Notes: generated from the sequence alone by a model not told the origin. A DNA stretch of 64,000 bases from Halomicronema sp. CCY15110 (GCF_016888165.1 NZ_JACSWC010000370.1:19095-83094); one strand, 5' to 3'. Numbered from the stretch's first letter, positions 38,831-49,079 are shown. Made by a program: numbers and translations.

Positions 38831-40837
38831 CTAACTCGTATTAAAAGATGATGGCCAGCTCAGCTCGCAGATAGTGCCGCCATTGGGCTTAGAAAACCGA
38901 GCAAATTTGCCGCGTAATAAAGTCTCTAAACGATAAAAGGACTGTGTGCCCTCTCCCACATGGGCAGACTGAATGCCAGGGCCATTATCCTCGATCTTCA
39001 GGCTGTAAAATTCGTCGAGATGCTTCCCAGAAACTTGGATTCGGGTCGTTCCCACCGCATGTTTGCCAATATTCTGTAGCGATTCTTCCAGGAACCAGCA
39101 AAGCTGCCGCTTAATGTCTAAATTGAGCAGTTTACAGTTAAACGGTTCGATCGCAACCGCCCGGACTTTAATAGTCTCAAACCCAGGTAACTTACGCTGC
39201 ACAGCCAGACTATAGACTTCATACAGCACCTCATGCATAGGATGCGTGAGATCTAACTTGATGTCACCCTCAGAGTAGAAAAAATAAACATCGCCGATCG
39301 CTTCTTGTCGAAGTCTTTCACCTACGCCGCGAATTTCCTTATTCAGCGATTCCAGTTCTTGAACGATGTGCTCTTGCTGTAAGTTGCCATCCTTAGAACT
39401 CCGCAACAGACGAGACAGTCTTTGTAATGGCCCCGCATGAATCGCACTAAATGCTCGCTCAATTGCTTTTTGCCGCTCGGCTTCTAACACATTTGCTTGC
39501 CGCAATTTGGCGCGTTGGGTCAGCAATGATCGGCGCTGACTACGATAGTTGAACCCTAAGTAAGTAATCCCCGCTAACGGCAAGCAAATAGCCATTGGGG
39601 TCACAGGTAACAACAGACCAAATTGCAGCAGACACCAGTAGCAAAAACCCAAGCCGATCATGGCACAGATCAGCAGGGCAACTGCACTTCTCGCAGATGA
39701 GCTAAAGGATAGGCTCACTAAAATCCCCGTCAAACCTGCACCAATAATTAACAGGGTTTCCACACTGCCGGGCAACGTAAACAGCAGAGGACGATCGGCC
39801 ATGACCGCTTCAATCAGTTGACTTGCACTGTGGGCTTCGAGTTCTGCCCCCACAATACCCATACGGGGAATAATTACATCTTCATCACTTTCTCCCTGGA
39901 TCAAGCTAGAGGAAGCGGCTACAGGCAAAAACCGTGGAAAGTCTGAATCGGTGTGTCCAACAATGACCACTTTATCTTCCAGAAAGTCTGGTTTCAAAGA
40001 GCGGTTAAATAAATCAAAAGCATTAATAATCTGAAAAGTACTAGGCCCCGACCGATAATTTAGAAAACTTTGCAGGTCGCTAATATTAGTCTCTCGATGA
40101 TAGCCACCGCTATGGGAATTTAAGATTGGCAGCTTGATAAAAGAACTAGTATTTTCTAATTTAAAAATAGGTACATTCGCTTGGCGAGGATGGTTTTCTA
40201 AGGCGTATCCCTGTGTGCCAAGATAGGCTTCTGCAAGCTTAAAGGAAAATGAAAATTTAAATGGGTTGTTGTTCGGCAGACCACCGACGTCTTCTAAATA
40301 AGAGCCGAGAAATGTACGGCGAATCCGCCCATCTTGGTCAGGTGGAACGTCATTCATGCCAAATTGCTCGACAACAATTTCCTCTGGCAACCCTTGAGGA
40401 GGATCAATTTTGCGAGGCGGTAAGACTTTCTGAACTCCGAACAAATTGGGATGAGTTTTGAAAAGTTCGATCAGTTGCTCTCGTCCCGGAGAAGTATTTT
40501 GACCACCGAGGAAGATATTCAATCCGACAGCGGCAGGATCAGCGGCCAAGACAATTTTTAATAACTGAGCAATTTGTTGCTCAGTGAGATCTTCGCGTTC
40601 GCTTTGGTTCAGTAAAGTACTGCGCTCAAATAGGATAATTACAATTTCTTCATCCAGCTCCTCAGACAGTCGATTTTGGAGCAAAAAGTCAAGTGTTTGC
40701 AACTCTAAATTGGCCAGCAATCCAAAGGAGCGAGTAATCAGCACTCCAACAATGATGGCGTAACCAATCGGCCATTTAGAAGACTTGCGGGCCAGACGTT
40801 TTAAGCGACGAGTCGGGACTTTCAAGAATGGCAGCAT
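38831..40837 (-). CDS. CHASE2-domain sensor histidine kinase
   Basis: 668 residues. One N-terminal membrane helix (about 25-42) is followed by a large extracytoplasmic CHASE2 domain (about 50-345: DEEIVIILFERS, DPAAVGLNIFLGG, EDKVVIVGHTDSDFP). Three further helices lie around 350-430. A coiled coil leads to a His-containing segment AIHAGPLQRLSRLL, like that of NarL-type (HisKA_3) partners. The HATPase has EESLQNIGKHA, EDNGPGIQ and NGGTICELSWP. Its partner regulator gene lies 18 bases upstream. CHASE2 ligands are unknown. Codon GC is lower than in the surrounding genes. Confidence 0.9.
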   Translation of the reverse strand: MLPFLKVPTRRLKRLARKSSKWPIGYAIIVGVLITRSFGLLANLELQTLDFLLQNRLSEELDEEIVIILFERSTLLNQSEREDLTEQQIAQLLKIVLAADPAAVGLNIFLGGQNTSPGREQLIELFKTHPNLFGVQKVLPPRKIDPPQGLPEEIVVEQFGMNDVPPDQDGRIRRTFLGSYLEDVGGLPNNNPFKFSFSFKLAEAYLGTQGYALENHPRQANVPIFKLENTSSFIKLPILNSHSGGYHRETNISDLQSFLNYRSGPSTFQIINAFDLFNRSLKPDFLEDKVVIVGHTDSDFPRFLPVAASSSLIQGESDEDVIIPRMGIVGAELEAHSASQLIEAVMADRPLLFTLPGSVETLLIIGAGLTGILVSLSFSSSARSAVALLICAMIGLGFCYWCLLQFGLLLPVTPMAICLPLAGITYLGFNYRSQRRSLLTQRAKLRQANVLEAERQKAIERAFSAIHAGPLQRLSRLLRSSKDGNLQQEHIVQELESLNKEIRGVGERLRQEAIGDVYFFYSEGDIKLDLTHPMHEVLYEVYSLAVQRKLPGFETIKVRAVAIEPFNCKLLNLDIKRQLCWFLEESLQNIGKHAVGTTRIQVSGKHLDEFYSLKIEDNGPGIQSAHVGEGTQSFYRLETLLRGKFARFSKPNGGTICELSWPSSFNTS

Positions 40838-40855
40838 AGTTACTACTCACTAGTG

Positions 40856-41548
40856 CTATTCAATCAAACCTTCGTCGCGGGCTTTGAGGCAAGTGACGAT
40901 GCGGAGGTTGCGCCCGGCATCTTTGGCGTCTTCGGGATAGATGCCCAAAACATCGTAGATCTTGCTCCAATAGTTGCGCACCATGCTTTCGGAGACGTGC
41001 AGATGCTTGGCGATCGCTCGATCTTGATACCCTTCTTTACAGGCCAAGTCCAGTGTCTCTAGCCATTCGGGCTTCAGCTCCAGACCTGCTTTCAGGCTGC
41101 GGATATCGCGGGTATGGGTGTAGCCTTGCAGGGCAGCTTTAAAGCGCTCAAACGCTTTTTCCGTAGAACTGTCTTTGCTGGTAACGGTAAAGCCACCGCG
41201 ATGGTTGTCGATGTCAGGAATGATGCGAACCAAGGCATCTGGGTATGAGGTGTGAACCGCAATATTCAGAAACGGATGCTGCTGCATCAACTCTTTCAGA
41301 AACTGAATTCCCGCTTCGGTGGAGGCACTCTCCCCGGCACTCTGGGGCAACTGCAAGTCCAGCACCATTAAATTAGGCTCTAACCGCTGCACGGCTTCAC
41401 GAGCCTCTTTCAACGTGGTCAACGTTTCGAGGACAATCTGGTCGCCAAAGCGGTCAAGAATACTGTGAATGCCCGCCAGGGTGGTGGGATGGTCTTCGAC
41501 CACGAAGATGGTGTGGCGATCGCTGCCGGCAGCCGTGGAAGCAGTCAT
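40856..41548 (-). CDS. LuxR/NarL-type response regulator
   Basis: 230 residues from the ATG at 41548, which has purines just upstream. In-frame ATGs at 41602 and a longer frame to 41656 add residues without family character. Receiver: VVEDHPTT near 15-22, phospho-Asp in NLMVLDLQLP, HTSYPDAL. The DNA-binding domain reads LDLACKEGYQDRAIAKHLHVSESMVRNYWSKIYDVLGI, a LuxR helix-turn-helix. It is co-transcribed with the CHASE2 kinase, 18 bases apart, and presumably its target. Confidence 0.9.
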   Translation of the reverse strand: MTASTAAGSDRHTIFVVEDHPTTLAGIHSILDRFGDQIVLETLTTLKEAREAVQRLEPNLMVLDLQLPQSAGESASTEAGIQFLKELMQQHPFLNIAVHTSYPDALVRIIPDIDNHRGGFTVTSKDSSTEKAFERFKAALQGYTHTRDIRSLKAGLELKPEWLETLDLACKEGYQDRAIAKHLHVSESMVRNYWSKIYDVLGIYPEDAKDAGRNLRIVTCLKARDEGLIE

Positions 41549-41806
41549 AGGCTCTCGGGAACACGGGATAAGTTGCGGGGGTGGAGATGCGACCGAAGTC
41601 ATGGTAGAGCTTTGCACAGATACAGGGAAAAGCCGTTGGCCTAGGCCACAGCGCATATCTTTCCATGTTGGCGCGAAATGCCTGCGCCCTCAATGGTAAA
41701 AACTATAGACTCGATCACAGTAAAGTGTGAAACGCATTCATCACTTCAACAGTTCATCGGCCTCTTGCCACGGCGACTGGAGAGTCAGTGGCCCGGCGGG
41801 GGCGGG

Positions 41807-42328
41807 TCATTCTTCCGCTCCCTGGTCACTTGCGGCCTCGGCGTCCTCTAGCGGTGTCGCGTCAGGATTGGATTCCACCCCATTAGGACTATCAGCGGCG
41901 GGGTCTGCCGCTGTGAGCGTTCGCGACGTTTCGCGCAAGTAAACGTCACTGATGTCGATGCCTTCCACCGCGATCGCCTCCACTTCGAGGGTGCCCACCA
42001 CACTGACGGTCGCCGCGACCGCTGGGGCAGCCTCAGCACTCAACACCCAAATCGTGCCACTGTCGTCTACCACCTGATACAGCCCGCCCGTTAGCAACGC
42101 GGCCTGCTGCGCGACAGTGCCTTTGATATGCACCGTCTCGCTATTTTGGTCAGCAGTGAGGGATTGAATCGTGACTGTAGGACGCACGATTTGGGCGATG
42201 CCAGACGGCAGATGAACCCCAGCGGACTCTGGTTGCCCCGGCAGAGTAACCGCCGAACTACAGCCCACAGCGACCATTGCGGTCAGGCCGCCAATCCATA
42301 TTTGCCAGTGCCTGGTCAGTTGTGCCAT
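41807..42328 (-). CDS. Lipoprotein with OB-like domain
   Basis: 173 residues from the ATG at 42328. From there a basic start and helix (IWIGGLTAMVAV) lead to Cys in AVGCSS, a plausible lipobox. An upstream frame to 42469 lacks secretion features ahead of this. The middle (VTIQSLTADQNSETVHIKGTVAQQAALLTGGLYQVVDDSGTIWVLS...) has the strand pattern of a small nucleic-acid-binding-like OB fold. The last 40 residues are acidic and low-complexity. Function unknown. Confidence 0.65.
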   Translation of the reverse strand: MAQLTRHWQIWIGGLTAMVAVGCSSAVTLPGQPESAGVHLPSGIAQIVRPTVTIQSLTADQNSETVHIKGTVAQQAALLTGGLYQVVDDSGTIWVLSAEAAPAVAATVSVVGTLEVEAIAVEGIDISDVYLRETSRTLTAADPAADSPNGVESNPDATPLEDAEAASDQGAEE

Positions 42329-42489
42329 TGAGAATCGTTTAGGATAAGAAGCTGCTAAATCTGAGAGACTAGACATCGTGGCAGAGCCATGCGATCGCCG
42401 CCGTTCGGGCTCCATCACATCACCAGTCACCAAGGGTAAAGTTATCCCTCGTAATATGCCATTGCTCAATAGGGTAGCTTAGGAGATTC

Positions 42490-43386
42490 ATGACGCAAAT
42501 TTTGGATGGCAAAGCCTTAGCAAAAACAATTCAGGCCCAGTTAACCACCAAGGTTCAAGCTTGGACTCCGCGAGTTGGGCGGCCCCCTGGGCTGGCGGTC
42601 ATTATGGTCGGGGATAATCCGGCCAGTGCCGCTTACGTGCGCAACAAAGAACGCGCCTGCGATCGCGTCGGCATTGCCTCGTTCGGCCAAAAATTACCAG
42701 GCGACACCGCTCAAGCGTATCTCGAAGGACTGATTGCTGAGTTGAACGCCGACGATCGCGTTGACGGCATTTTGCTACAGCTACCCGTGCCCCGCCACAT
42801 CAACGACGTTACCCTGCTCAACACCATCGACCCGGATAAAGATGCCGATGGGCTGCACCCGATGAATCTGGGCCGCTTAGTGCGCGGTGAACCCGGTTTA
42901 CGTAGCTGCACCCCCTTAGGCGTAATGAAGCTGCTACAAGCGCATAACATTGCCGTCGCGGGCAAACGGGCCGTCGTCCTGGGGCGTAGCATCTTAGTGG
43001 GTAAGCCCATGGGGCTGATGCTGCTCGAAGCCGATGCCACCATCGACATCGCCCATTCTTTGACGGCAAATGTCACCGAGTTGACTCGCCAGGCTGATAT
43101 TGTGGTGAGTGCCATTGGGCGGCCCAACTTTTTAACGCCTGACTATATTCAACCAGGAGCAGTCGTGATTGATGTCGGCATTAACCGCATCGAAACGGCG
43201 GCAGGCCAGTATCGCCTCATCGGCGATGTAGACTATGAAGCGGTTAGCCCCATCGCCTCGGCCATTACTCCAGTCCCTGGCGGCGTGGGGCCAATGACGG
43301 TGACCATGCTGTTGCACAATACCGTGCTGAGCTACTGCCAACGGCTGCCAGAGCTCTCCCAGGAGCACCGTACGCTTTTGTCTTGA
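42490..43386 (+). CDS. folD: Methylenetetrahydrofolate dehydrogenase/cyclohydrolase
   Basis: Bifunctional enzyme of one-carbon metabolism. 298 residues. [24 protein letters not shown] near 38-61 (catalytic Lys), [12 protein letters not shown] near 96-107, the NADP-binding [11 protein letters not shown] near 165-175 and [11 protein letters not shown] near 258-268 are all canonical. AGGAGA precedes the ATG by a few bases. crtE starts 21 bases after the stop. Confidence 0.97.
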   Translation: MTQILDGKALAKTIQAQLTTKVQAWTPRVGRPPGLAVIMVGDNPASAAYVRNKERACDRVGIASFGQKLPGDTAQAYLEGLIAELNADDRVDGILLQLPVPRHINDVTLLNTIDPDKDADGLHPMNLGRLVRGEPGLRSCTPLGVMKLLQAHNIAVAGKRAVVLGRSILVGKPMGLMLLEADATIDIAHSLTANVTELTRQADIVVSAIGRPNFLTPDYIQPGAVVIDVGINRIETAAGQYRLIGDVDYEAVSPIASAITPVPGGVGPMTVTMLLHNTVLSYCQRLPELSQEHRTLLS

Positions 43387-43407
43387 CCGATACAGGTGAG
43401 TAGGGGA

Positions 43408-44316
43408 ATGACTTCTTCGACTGAAATGACTTTTGACCTCAAAACTTATTTGCGCGATCGCCAACAGCGGGTCGAAGCTGCCCTCGATGCCTCGCTCCCA
43501 ACCGGGTATCCCGAAACTGTCTATGCGGCGATGCGATATTCCTTACTCGCCGGGGGCAAACGGTTGCGCCCCATCCTCTGCTTAGCCACTGGCGACCTGC
43601 TGGGGGGTACCGAACCCATGGCCATGCCCACCGCCTGCGCCTTGGAAATGATTCACACCATGTCCCTCATCCATGACGATCTGCCCGCAATGGACAACGA
43701 TGATTATCGTCGTGGCCAGCTGACCAACCACAAAGTCTATGGCGAAGATGTCGCCATTCTCGCCGGTGACGCCCTGCTCACCTACGCCTTTGAATATGTC
43801 GCAACGCAAACCCGGGACGTGCCCGCTGAGCGCATTCTGCGGGTTGTCGCTGACCTGGGCAAAGCCGTTGGGGCCGAAGGACTCGTGGGCGGACAAATTG
43901 TCGATTTAGCCTCGGAAGGGGCAACCGACGTCAGTTTGGAAACCCTGAACTACATTCACACCCACAAAACCGGGGCGTTACTCCGGGTTTCTGTGACTTC
44001 CGGCGCTATTCTCGCCGGAGCTGATGAGGCCCAGGTCAACACCCTCGCGCAATACGCCAACAATATCGGCCTCGCGTTTCAAATCATTGATGACATTCTC
44101 GATATCACCGCCACGTCCGAAGCACTCGGCAAGTCAGCGGGGAAAGATTTGGCCGCGCAAAAAGCGACCTACCCCAGCATTTGGGGCTTAGAAGCATCGA
44201 AGCAGCAGGCCCAAACCTTAGTGGCAACGGCCAAAGCTGGCGTGTTAGATAGTTTTGGGACGGCTGCCCAGCCTTTGGTGGCCCTCGCCGACTTCATTGT
44301 TGACCGGACTCATTGA
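43408..44316 (+). CDS. crtE: Geranylgeranyl diphosphate synthase
   Basis: Builds C20 GGPP for carotenoids, the phytyl chain of chlorophyll and the phylloquinone side chain. 302 residues from the ATG at 43408 (a GTG at 43396 is also in frame). First Asp-rich motif [18 protein letters not shown] near residues 83-100, second [10 protein letters not shown] near 226-235, and GGKRLRPIL near 45-53. It lies between folD and a DUF212 gene that begins 17 bases later, so these genes are probably co-transcribed. Confidence 0.95.
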   Translation: MTSSTEMTFDLKTYLRDRQQRVEAALDASLPTGYPETVYAAMRYSLLAGGKRLRPILCLATGDLLGGTEPMAMPTACALEMIHTMSLIHDDLPAMDNDDYRRGQLTNHKVYGEDVAILAGDALLTYAFEYVATQTRDVPAERILRVVADLGKAVGAEGLVGGQIVDLASEGATDVSLETLNYIHTHKTGALLRVSVTSGAILAGADEAQVNTLAQYANNIGLAFQIIDDILDITATSEALGKSAGKDLAAQKATYPSIWGLEASKQQAQTLVATAKAGVLDSFGTAAQPLVALADFIVDRTH

Positions 44317-44333
44317 TAACTTCGTTGAAAACC

Positions 44334-44795
44334 ATGCACGATCTTGGTGAAATTTTGCAGAATCGCGTCCTCATTGTGGCGCTGCTCGCGTGCCTCATCG
44401 CACAAGCTCTTAAGCTGGTCTTTGAGCTTATTGTGCATCGCAAAATCAACGTCCGAGTATTGGTTGAAACGGGTGGCATGCCCAGTTCTCACTCGGCCTT
44501 GGTGACCGCACTCGCCTGTGGCATTGGCGAAACGATGGGCTGGGCGAGTCCGGCATTTGCCGTCACGACCGTATTTGCCGTCATTGTGATGTACGACGCA
44601 GCGGGGGTGCGACAGGCCGCTGGCAAGCAAGCCAAAATCTTGAACCAAATGATTGACGAACTCTTTCAAGAAAAACCGGAATTTCATGAGGAGCGCCTGA
44701 AAGAATTGCTTGGGCACACCCCGGTGCAAGTGATTGTCGGATCGATGCTTGGTTTTGTGGTGTCGTTTGTCGCAGCTGCCAGTTTTCAGTACTAA
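44334..44795 (+). CDS. Divergent PAP2 family (DUF212) membrane protein
   Basis: 153 residues from the ATG at 44334, which gives MHDLGEILQNRVLIVALLACLIAQALK. Signature: ETGGMPSSHSALVTALA near 50-66 and YDAAGVRQAAGKQAKILNQM near 87-106. There are three to four hydrophobic helices. The family is related to acid-phosphatase-like membrane enzymes and is conserved beside crtE in many cyanobacteria. Its reaction is not established. Confidence 0.88.
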   Translation: MHDLGEILQNRVLIVALLACLIAQALKLVFELIVHRKINVRVLVETGGMPSSHSALVTALACGIGETMGWASPAFAVTTVFAVIVMYDAAGVRQAAGKQAKILNQMIDELFQEKPEFHEERLKELLGHTPVQVIVGSMLGFVVSFVAAASFQY

Positions 44796-44945
44796 ACGTC
44801 AGTCCTAGATATCCGGCCCTAAGTGGCTAGCGCTAGGTGTAAGTTGCCAGCAGATTAGTTGGGCATGTTTGACATTAGATGGCATCCCCTCACCGCTCAA
44901 CTTCACCGATAAAATTGCATCATTTAGGGCTCATAGTCGGTTGGG

Positions 44946-45320
44946 TTACGCCCATCGCACAGCTGCGATCGCTAAACAGGCCCACCCCGCAATCAACGCG
45001 ACTCCACCCATCGGGGTGACGGGGCCAACGGCTTTGATGCCAGCCAAGCTGATGAGGTACAAGCTGCCAGAGAACAGGAGCACCCCGGCGATAAAACACC
45101 AGCCAGCAGCGGTGAGCCATGGCAAGGCTTGTTTCGCCGTTCCCAATAGCATCGCGACGATTAGCAAGGCTAAGGCGTGGTACATCTGATATCGCACACC
45201 GGTATTGAACACGGCGATCGCCCGTTCAGTCAGTTGATTTTGCAGCGCGTGGCTGGCGAACGCCCCAGCCGCCACAGCCAGCCCCCCTAAAATTGCCGCG
45301 ATCGCCAAAAATAATTGCAT
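44946..45320 (-). CDS. DUF423 (YgdD-type) small membrane protein
   Basis: 124 residues with four hydrophobic helices. The family start FLAIAAILGGLAVAAGAFASHAL and YQMYHALALL match DUF423. The C-terminus holds VGPVTPMGGVALIAGW. The role is unknown across bacteria. It is a single gene. Confidence 0.9.
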   Translation of the reverse strand: MQLFLAIAAILGGLAVAAGAFASHALQNQLTERAIAVFNTGVRYQMYHALALLIVAMLLGTAKQALPWLTAAGWCFIAGVLLFSGSLYLISLAGIKAVGPVTPMGGVALIAGWACLAIAAVRWA

Positions 45321-45422
45321 CGTTGGTCACCGTGAATCATCCACAGTCATAGGGTAAAACCATTCTCAGCCCAGCGATGTCGTCAAGATGGGATTTGGTT
45401 GACCAGGACTCGCGATCGCAGC

Positions 45423-46334
45423 TCAAGGTTGTAGCGTCATGCCTTCACGCGCCAGGCGCAATTGCGGACAGCGATTGTGGATTTCCATTTCCAGGTGATC
45501 AAGATAGTCATCATCGTGCCGTGGATTGTGATGAAACAGGATCATTTCTTTGACCTGGGTCTTTTCGGCGATCGCAATACTCTGTTCGCAGGATATCGCT
45601 TGCGGATCACCCCCCACGCTGGCATAAACCGGCTCGGAATAGGTGCCGCCATACACTAGCAACTCTGCTGCCTGGGCCAGATACAACAAGCTCGGATCCG
45701 GTCCGCCATCAGCATTGTAACTATCGGTCGCATAGACGACTGACTTGCCCGCATAATTGACCCGAAAGCCGAGAGCGCTGGTAGCAGAATTCAGCGAGAT
45801 GGCTTCAACAGTGACATGATCGTCCAGGCGAATGATATTCCCTGCCGCAATGTTGTGAAATTTCATCGTAGACGACATTTTTTGCAGCGGCGTGAAAAAG
45901 TTGGGCCGGAGCATTTGATCCGTCAACCGTTGTTTAATGGACGCGCCATTCGCAGCCGTCGCGCCGTACACATCAAAATGATTGCCCGCAATAAATGCAG
46001 GCCCAAAAAAGGGAAATCCTTGAATTCGATCCCAATGAGTGTGGGTAAAAAAGATATGGGCGCTAACGGGTTGACCAGCCTCTAGTAAGTGTTTGCCCAA
46101 CACCCGTAGCCCGGTGCCACCGTCAAACACCAGGCGATGCCCAGGCAACTGAATTTCTACACAGGCAGTGTTGCCGCCATACCTCACGGTATCGGCACCG
46201 GGGGTCGGCACACTACCGCGCACCCCCCAAAATTTGACTGTCACACATTCATTCACTGACGCAACCGCAGCTTGCCCCGCCTCAGCAGGTGTCGAGTTAC
46301 TGTCCGTCAGCATTGCAGCATCTGTGTCTGGCAT
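45423..46334 (-). CDS. MBL-fold metallohydrolase
   Basis: 303 residues from the ATG at 46334. VKFWGVRGSVPTPG near 33-46 and YGGNTACVEI are typical of a cyanobacterial/proteobacterial MBL subgroup. The metal motif normally HxHxDH reads FTHTHWDRIQGFPFF near 95-109, so Arg replaces the second-site His. Later ligands are DSYNADG and a HHNPRHDDDYLD segment near the C-terminus. Whether it binds one or two metals is uncertain. Substrate unknown. Confidence 0.85.
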   Translation of the reverse strand: MPDTDAAMLTDSNSTPAEAGQAAVASVNECVTVKFWGVRGSVPTPGADTVRYGGNTACVEIQLPGHRLVFDGGTGLRVLGKHLLEAGQPVSAHIFFTHTHWDRIQGFPFFGPAFIAGNHFDVYGATAANGASIKQRLTDQMLRPNFFTPLQKMSSTMKFHNIAAGNIIRLDDHVTVEAISLNSATSALGFRVNYAGKSVVYATDSYNADGGPDPSLLYLAQAAELLVYGGTYSEPVYASVGGDPQAISCEQSIAIAEKTQVKEMILFHHNPRHDDDYLDHLEMEIHNRCPQLRLAREGMTLQP

Positions 46335-46652
46335 GGAGAAAAACAACAACTAGAAGGTTAGGTTAAATAATCGCTGGCATCAATAACGGCGTCCCAAAGT
46401 CGATTCCGCAGCATCTTTATTAGTAGATATTCTGGCTCGTTTCAGTATGTTCAGGAAATTTTAGTGGCTTTTATTACTCACCTGCTCACCCCCCAGAGAG
46501 GACGAGCAGGCCAAATATCGCGTTTTACACGAAATCGGGGATAAGCCTCACTCATGCAGTACACCACCGAAACGATGGTGGAGTTGTCAATGCTGACAGC
46601 CTCATTCATCAGGATACCCATCCCCACGTGACATTGATACTCGGCAACGACG
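46335..46652. other. Spacer between ppa and the MBL gene
   Basis: 318 bases. Two hairpins are visible: CCTGCTC/GAGCAGG (46481-46487 and 46504-46510) and CCACC/GGTGG (46564-46568 and 46577-46581). The region should hold the MBL promoter and the end of the ppa transcript. No gene was found. Confidence 0.4.
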
Positions 46653-47162
46653 TTATTTCACGGCGTCAATGCATTGCTGCACCAGGGGCTTCACTTTATC
46701 GACGTTTTGCCACCCTAAAATTTGCACCTCTTTCTTTTCGAGGTTTTTATACGTCCCAAAGAACTCCGCAATTTCATCGAGACGATGAGTTGCAATGTCA
46801 TCTAAGGACTTCACGTCGGCGTAGCGAGGATCTTCGGCCGGGACACAGAGAATCTTCTCGTCGCGATCGCCCCCGTCGATCATTTCCAACATGCCAATGG
46901 GACGCGCTGCAATGACACAGCCGGGAAAGGTTGGCTGATCCATCAGCACCATGCCATCCAGGGGGTCACCATCATCTGCCAGCGTGTTCGGCACAAAGCC
47001 ATAATCGTAGGGATATTGAACCGAAGAAAAGAGGACTCGGTCTAAGATCATCGCCCCCATATCTTTATCAAATTCGTACTTATTTTTGCTGCCCGCCGGA
47101 ATTTCAATCAAAACATTGATCAGACCAGCTTCAGGCTGAGCGGGAATCCGAGATAAATCCAC
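46653..47162 (-). CDS. ppa: Inorganic pyrophosphatase, family I
   Basis: Hydrolyses pyrophosphate and so drives biosynthetic reactions. From the GTG at 47162 the 169-residue protein starts [25 protein letters not shown], the usual family start. The frame extends 15 codons further up, but without similarity. Active-site blocks: [41 protein letters not shown] and a [13 protein letters not shown] segment. All metal-binding Asp residues are in place. Confidence 0.96.
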   Translation of the reverse strand: MDLSRIPAQPEAGLINVLIEIPAGSKNKYEFDKDMGAMILDRVLFSSVQYPYDYGFVPNTLADDGDPLDGMVLMDQPTFPGCVIAARPIGMLEMIDGGDRDEKILCVPAEDPRYADVKSLDDIATHRLDEIAEFFGTYKNLEKKEVQILGWQNVDKVKPLVQQCIDAVK

Positions 47163-47310
47163 AATGCGTCTCCAGATACGATGTTGTCGGCCAGCGTTGC
47201 GGAGCAAAATACCCCCAGTGTTGACTCAGAGGAACGCCACTAACGACATAGCCGCCACAAACACAGCAGCCCAAGTTAGAGGTTGCCACTCCGGCGAACA
47301 CGAGACAACG

Positions 47311-47334
47311 CTTCGCCTAGCATTTTAGGCGAAG
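47311..47334. repeat. Hairpin in the ppa upstream region
   Basis: CTTCGCCTA at 47311-47319 pairs with TAGGCGAAG at 47326-47334 around a six-base loop. There is no T-run on either side. It lies between ppa and a small membrane protein gene; purpose unknown. Confidence 0.5.
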
Positions 47335-47378
47335 ACGCCGAACAACCCTAGAGCGATGCGAGCATCCTCATCAATCGT

Positions 47379-47564
47379 TTATTCGGTAGATCGCGATAGC
47401 GGATAACTCGGCAAGGTAGCTGGAGGCGGGTCCACCGCAGAATAATGAGCGATCGCTAGAAGCGGCAGCATCAACGTCAAAAGTGCAATGACCGTGCCCA
47501 CAAAATGAGAAAAGCGACTACTCGGAGGTTCCGAAGCATTCTCGGAGGTATTAACAGATTCCAT
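47379..47564 (-). CDS. Small single-span membrane protein
   Basis: 61 residues from the ATG at 47564, with a polar N-terminus of about 18 residues, one hydrophobic helix (FVGTVIALLTLMLPLLAIAHYS) and a Pro-rich tail (DPPPATLPSYP). This pattern is seen in small cyanobacterial thylakoid-associated proteins, but I cannot assign a family. An upstream extension of 18 residues in the same frame is unlikely. Confidence 0.5.
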   Translation of the reverse strand: MESVNTSENASEPPSSRFSHFVGTVIALLTLMLPLLAIAHYSAVDPPPATLPSYPLSRSTE

Positions 47565-47943
47565 AAAGACGCAATGACAATACCTGAAATTGAAAACGAT
47601 GCGTACAAACCCACACACTCTAGTCTTCCAATTGAGCCCAGCCTAACTCAAGGCAGAATGTAATCTGCAAGAAAGCTTAGAGAAAATTTAGGCTCTCTTA
47701 GACCAACGAACTCAACTAATAACTACAGTAGCGAACGGAACCACTAAAAATTGTGAGTTGAACAACATACTCTACATGAAAAGTGTAAACAAATATCAAC
47801 TGACCCATTGGTTTTTCTCTCCCCAAGAAGAAAGGCACGGCCCAGCTTGCAAAATCGGGGTGCCCTCGCTGTCGATCAAGCGTTGGGCGGGGTAGGGTGA
47901 GCGCTAGATCAATATGACTGAGATGACCGCCGCGAGCCGGGGG
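47565..47943. other. AT-rich spacer without a recognised gene
   Basis: 379 bases with lower GC than the flanks. No supportable frame, RNA or repeat. It marks the left border of the RAYT/REP region. Confidence 0.4.
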
Positions 47944-48342
47944 TCAGGGCTGGTCGGCGGGCGCTTCTAAGTGCTGGCGAATCGCTCGTAATTCTCCCAG
48001 GATGGCTTTGAGAATTTCTTGGGTGGTGGTCTCTTCTGACGGTTGGACGGTGATGGTAGGGTTGAGCCCGAGGATGTCTTGGGCAAACCGCCGCACCTCG
48101 CGGGGATGAAACAGCAGGGGATCGTCGCGATCGCTGCGCACTTCAGGATTGAGCTTATTTGCATCAAAGGGCGGATTCAGAATGTCGGGGTGAGTGTTGG
48201 CATAGCGATACACCGAGGCGCGCGATCGCTTGATCTGCTTTTGCACCTCATCCACCGTCAAGTAAGCGTCCGGCGGCAATTCATCAATGGAGGAAATCGG
48301 GGTGGTTTCCTCGAATTCTGACAGCACGGTGGTATCTTCCAT
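47944..48342 (-). CDS. Helix-turn-helix-like protein of unknown function
   Basis: 132 residues from the ATG at 48342. The central part AYLTVDEVQKQIKRSRASVYRYANTHPDILNPPFDANKLNPEVRSDRDDPLLFHPREVRRFA reads as a MerR/excisionase-like winged helix that recognises DNA and may orient on promoters of its own locus. The C-terminus is a short coiled helix (TTQEILKAILGELRAIRQHLE) suited to dimerisation. It lies just left of the first REP palindrome. Target unknown. Confidence 0.6.
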   Translation of the reverse strand: MEDTTVLSEFEETTPISSIDELPPDAYLTVDEVQKQIKRSRASVYRYANTHPDILNPPFDANKLNPEVRSDRDDPLLFHPREVRRFAQDILGLNPTITVQPSEETTTQEILKAILGELRAIRQHLEAPADQP

Positions 48343-48424
48343 AGCCCTCGTCATCGCAGTGCAAATTGAGTCTACAAAGGAGATGCCAGAATCTCAAGGT
48401 AATGAGAGAAAAATCCGGAGACCC

Positions 48425-48473
48425 AGGGGACGCACCCTTTGGAAGGGTGCGTCCCCTTTCGGGTGTCCCCTTA
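48425..48473. repeat. REP palindrome 1 with trailing half-site
   Basis: AGGGGACGCACCC at 48425-48437 and its complement form a palindrome to 48457. An imperfect half-site TTCGGGTGTCCCC follows. In inverted orientation this is the same full-plus-half arrangement as at 50347-50401. It precedes the restriction-gene remnant. Confidence 0.85.
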
Positions 48474-49079
48474 AGTCACCTTTAAGTTTTTGCGGTAAAT
48501 CGGATCTTCCCCGGCGGGCTGGGTAGCTTTAAGAAAAGAAAATTGCCCTGCCGCCCCATGACTGACACCCAACAGCGCCTCCACACCTTCGTGCAGTACG
48601 TTGACGAATACCTCAAAGGCGACGAAAAAGGCGAGGCCCAGCTGTTTCTCGACAAGTTTTTTCGCGCGTTTGGGCATGAGGGGGCGATCGAGGCGGGGGC
48701 CACCTACGAAGAACGCATCCACAAGGGCAGCAAAAAGGGCAAAACCGGCTTTGCCGACCTGGTGTGGAAGCCCCGCGTGCTGATTGAGATGAAGAAGCGG
48801 GGGGCGGATCTCACCAAGCACTATTCCCAAGCGTTTGACTATTGGCAGCGGGCGGTGCCCAATCGGCCTCGCTATGTGATGCTGTGCAATTTTGATCAGT
48901 TTTGGGTGTACGACTTTGACACCCAGATCGACACGCCGATCGACATGGTGGAGCTGGCGCAACTGCCCGATCGCGTGGCGACCTTTGGCTTTATGGAGGT
49001 GCAGGAGCGCAAATCCGTCTTTGGCAACAACCAGGTGGAGGTGACGGAAAAAGCGGCGGGCCGCATGGGCGAACTGTAC

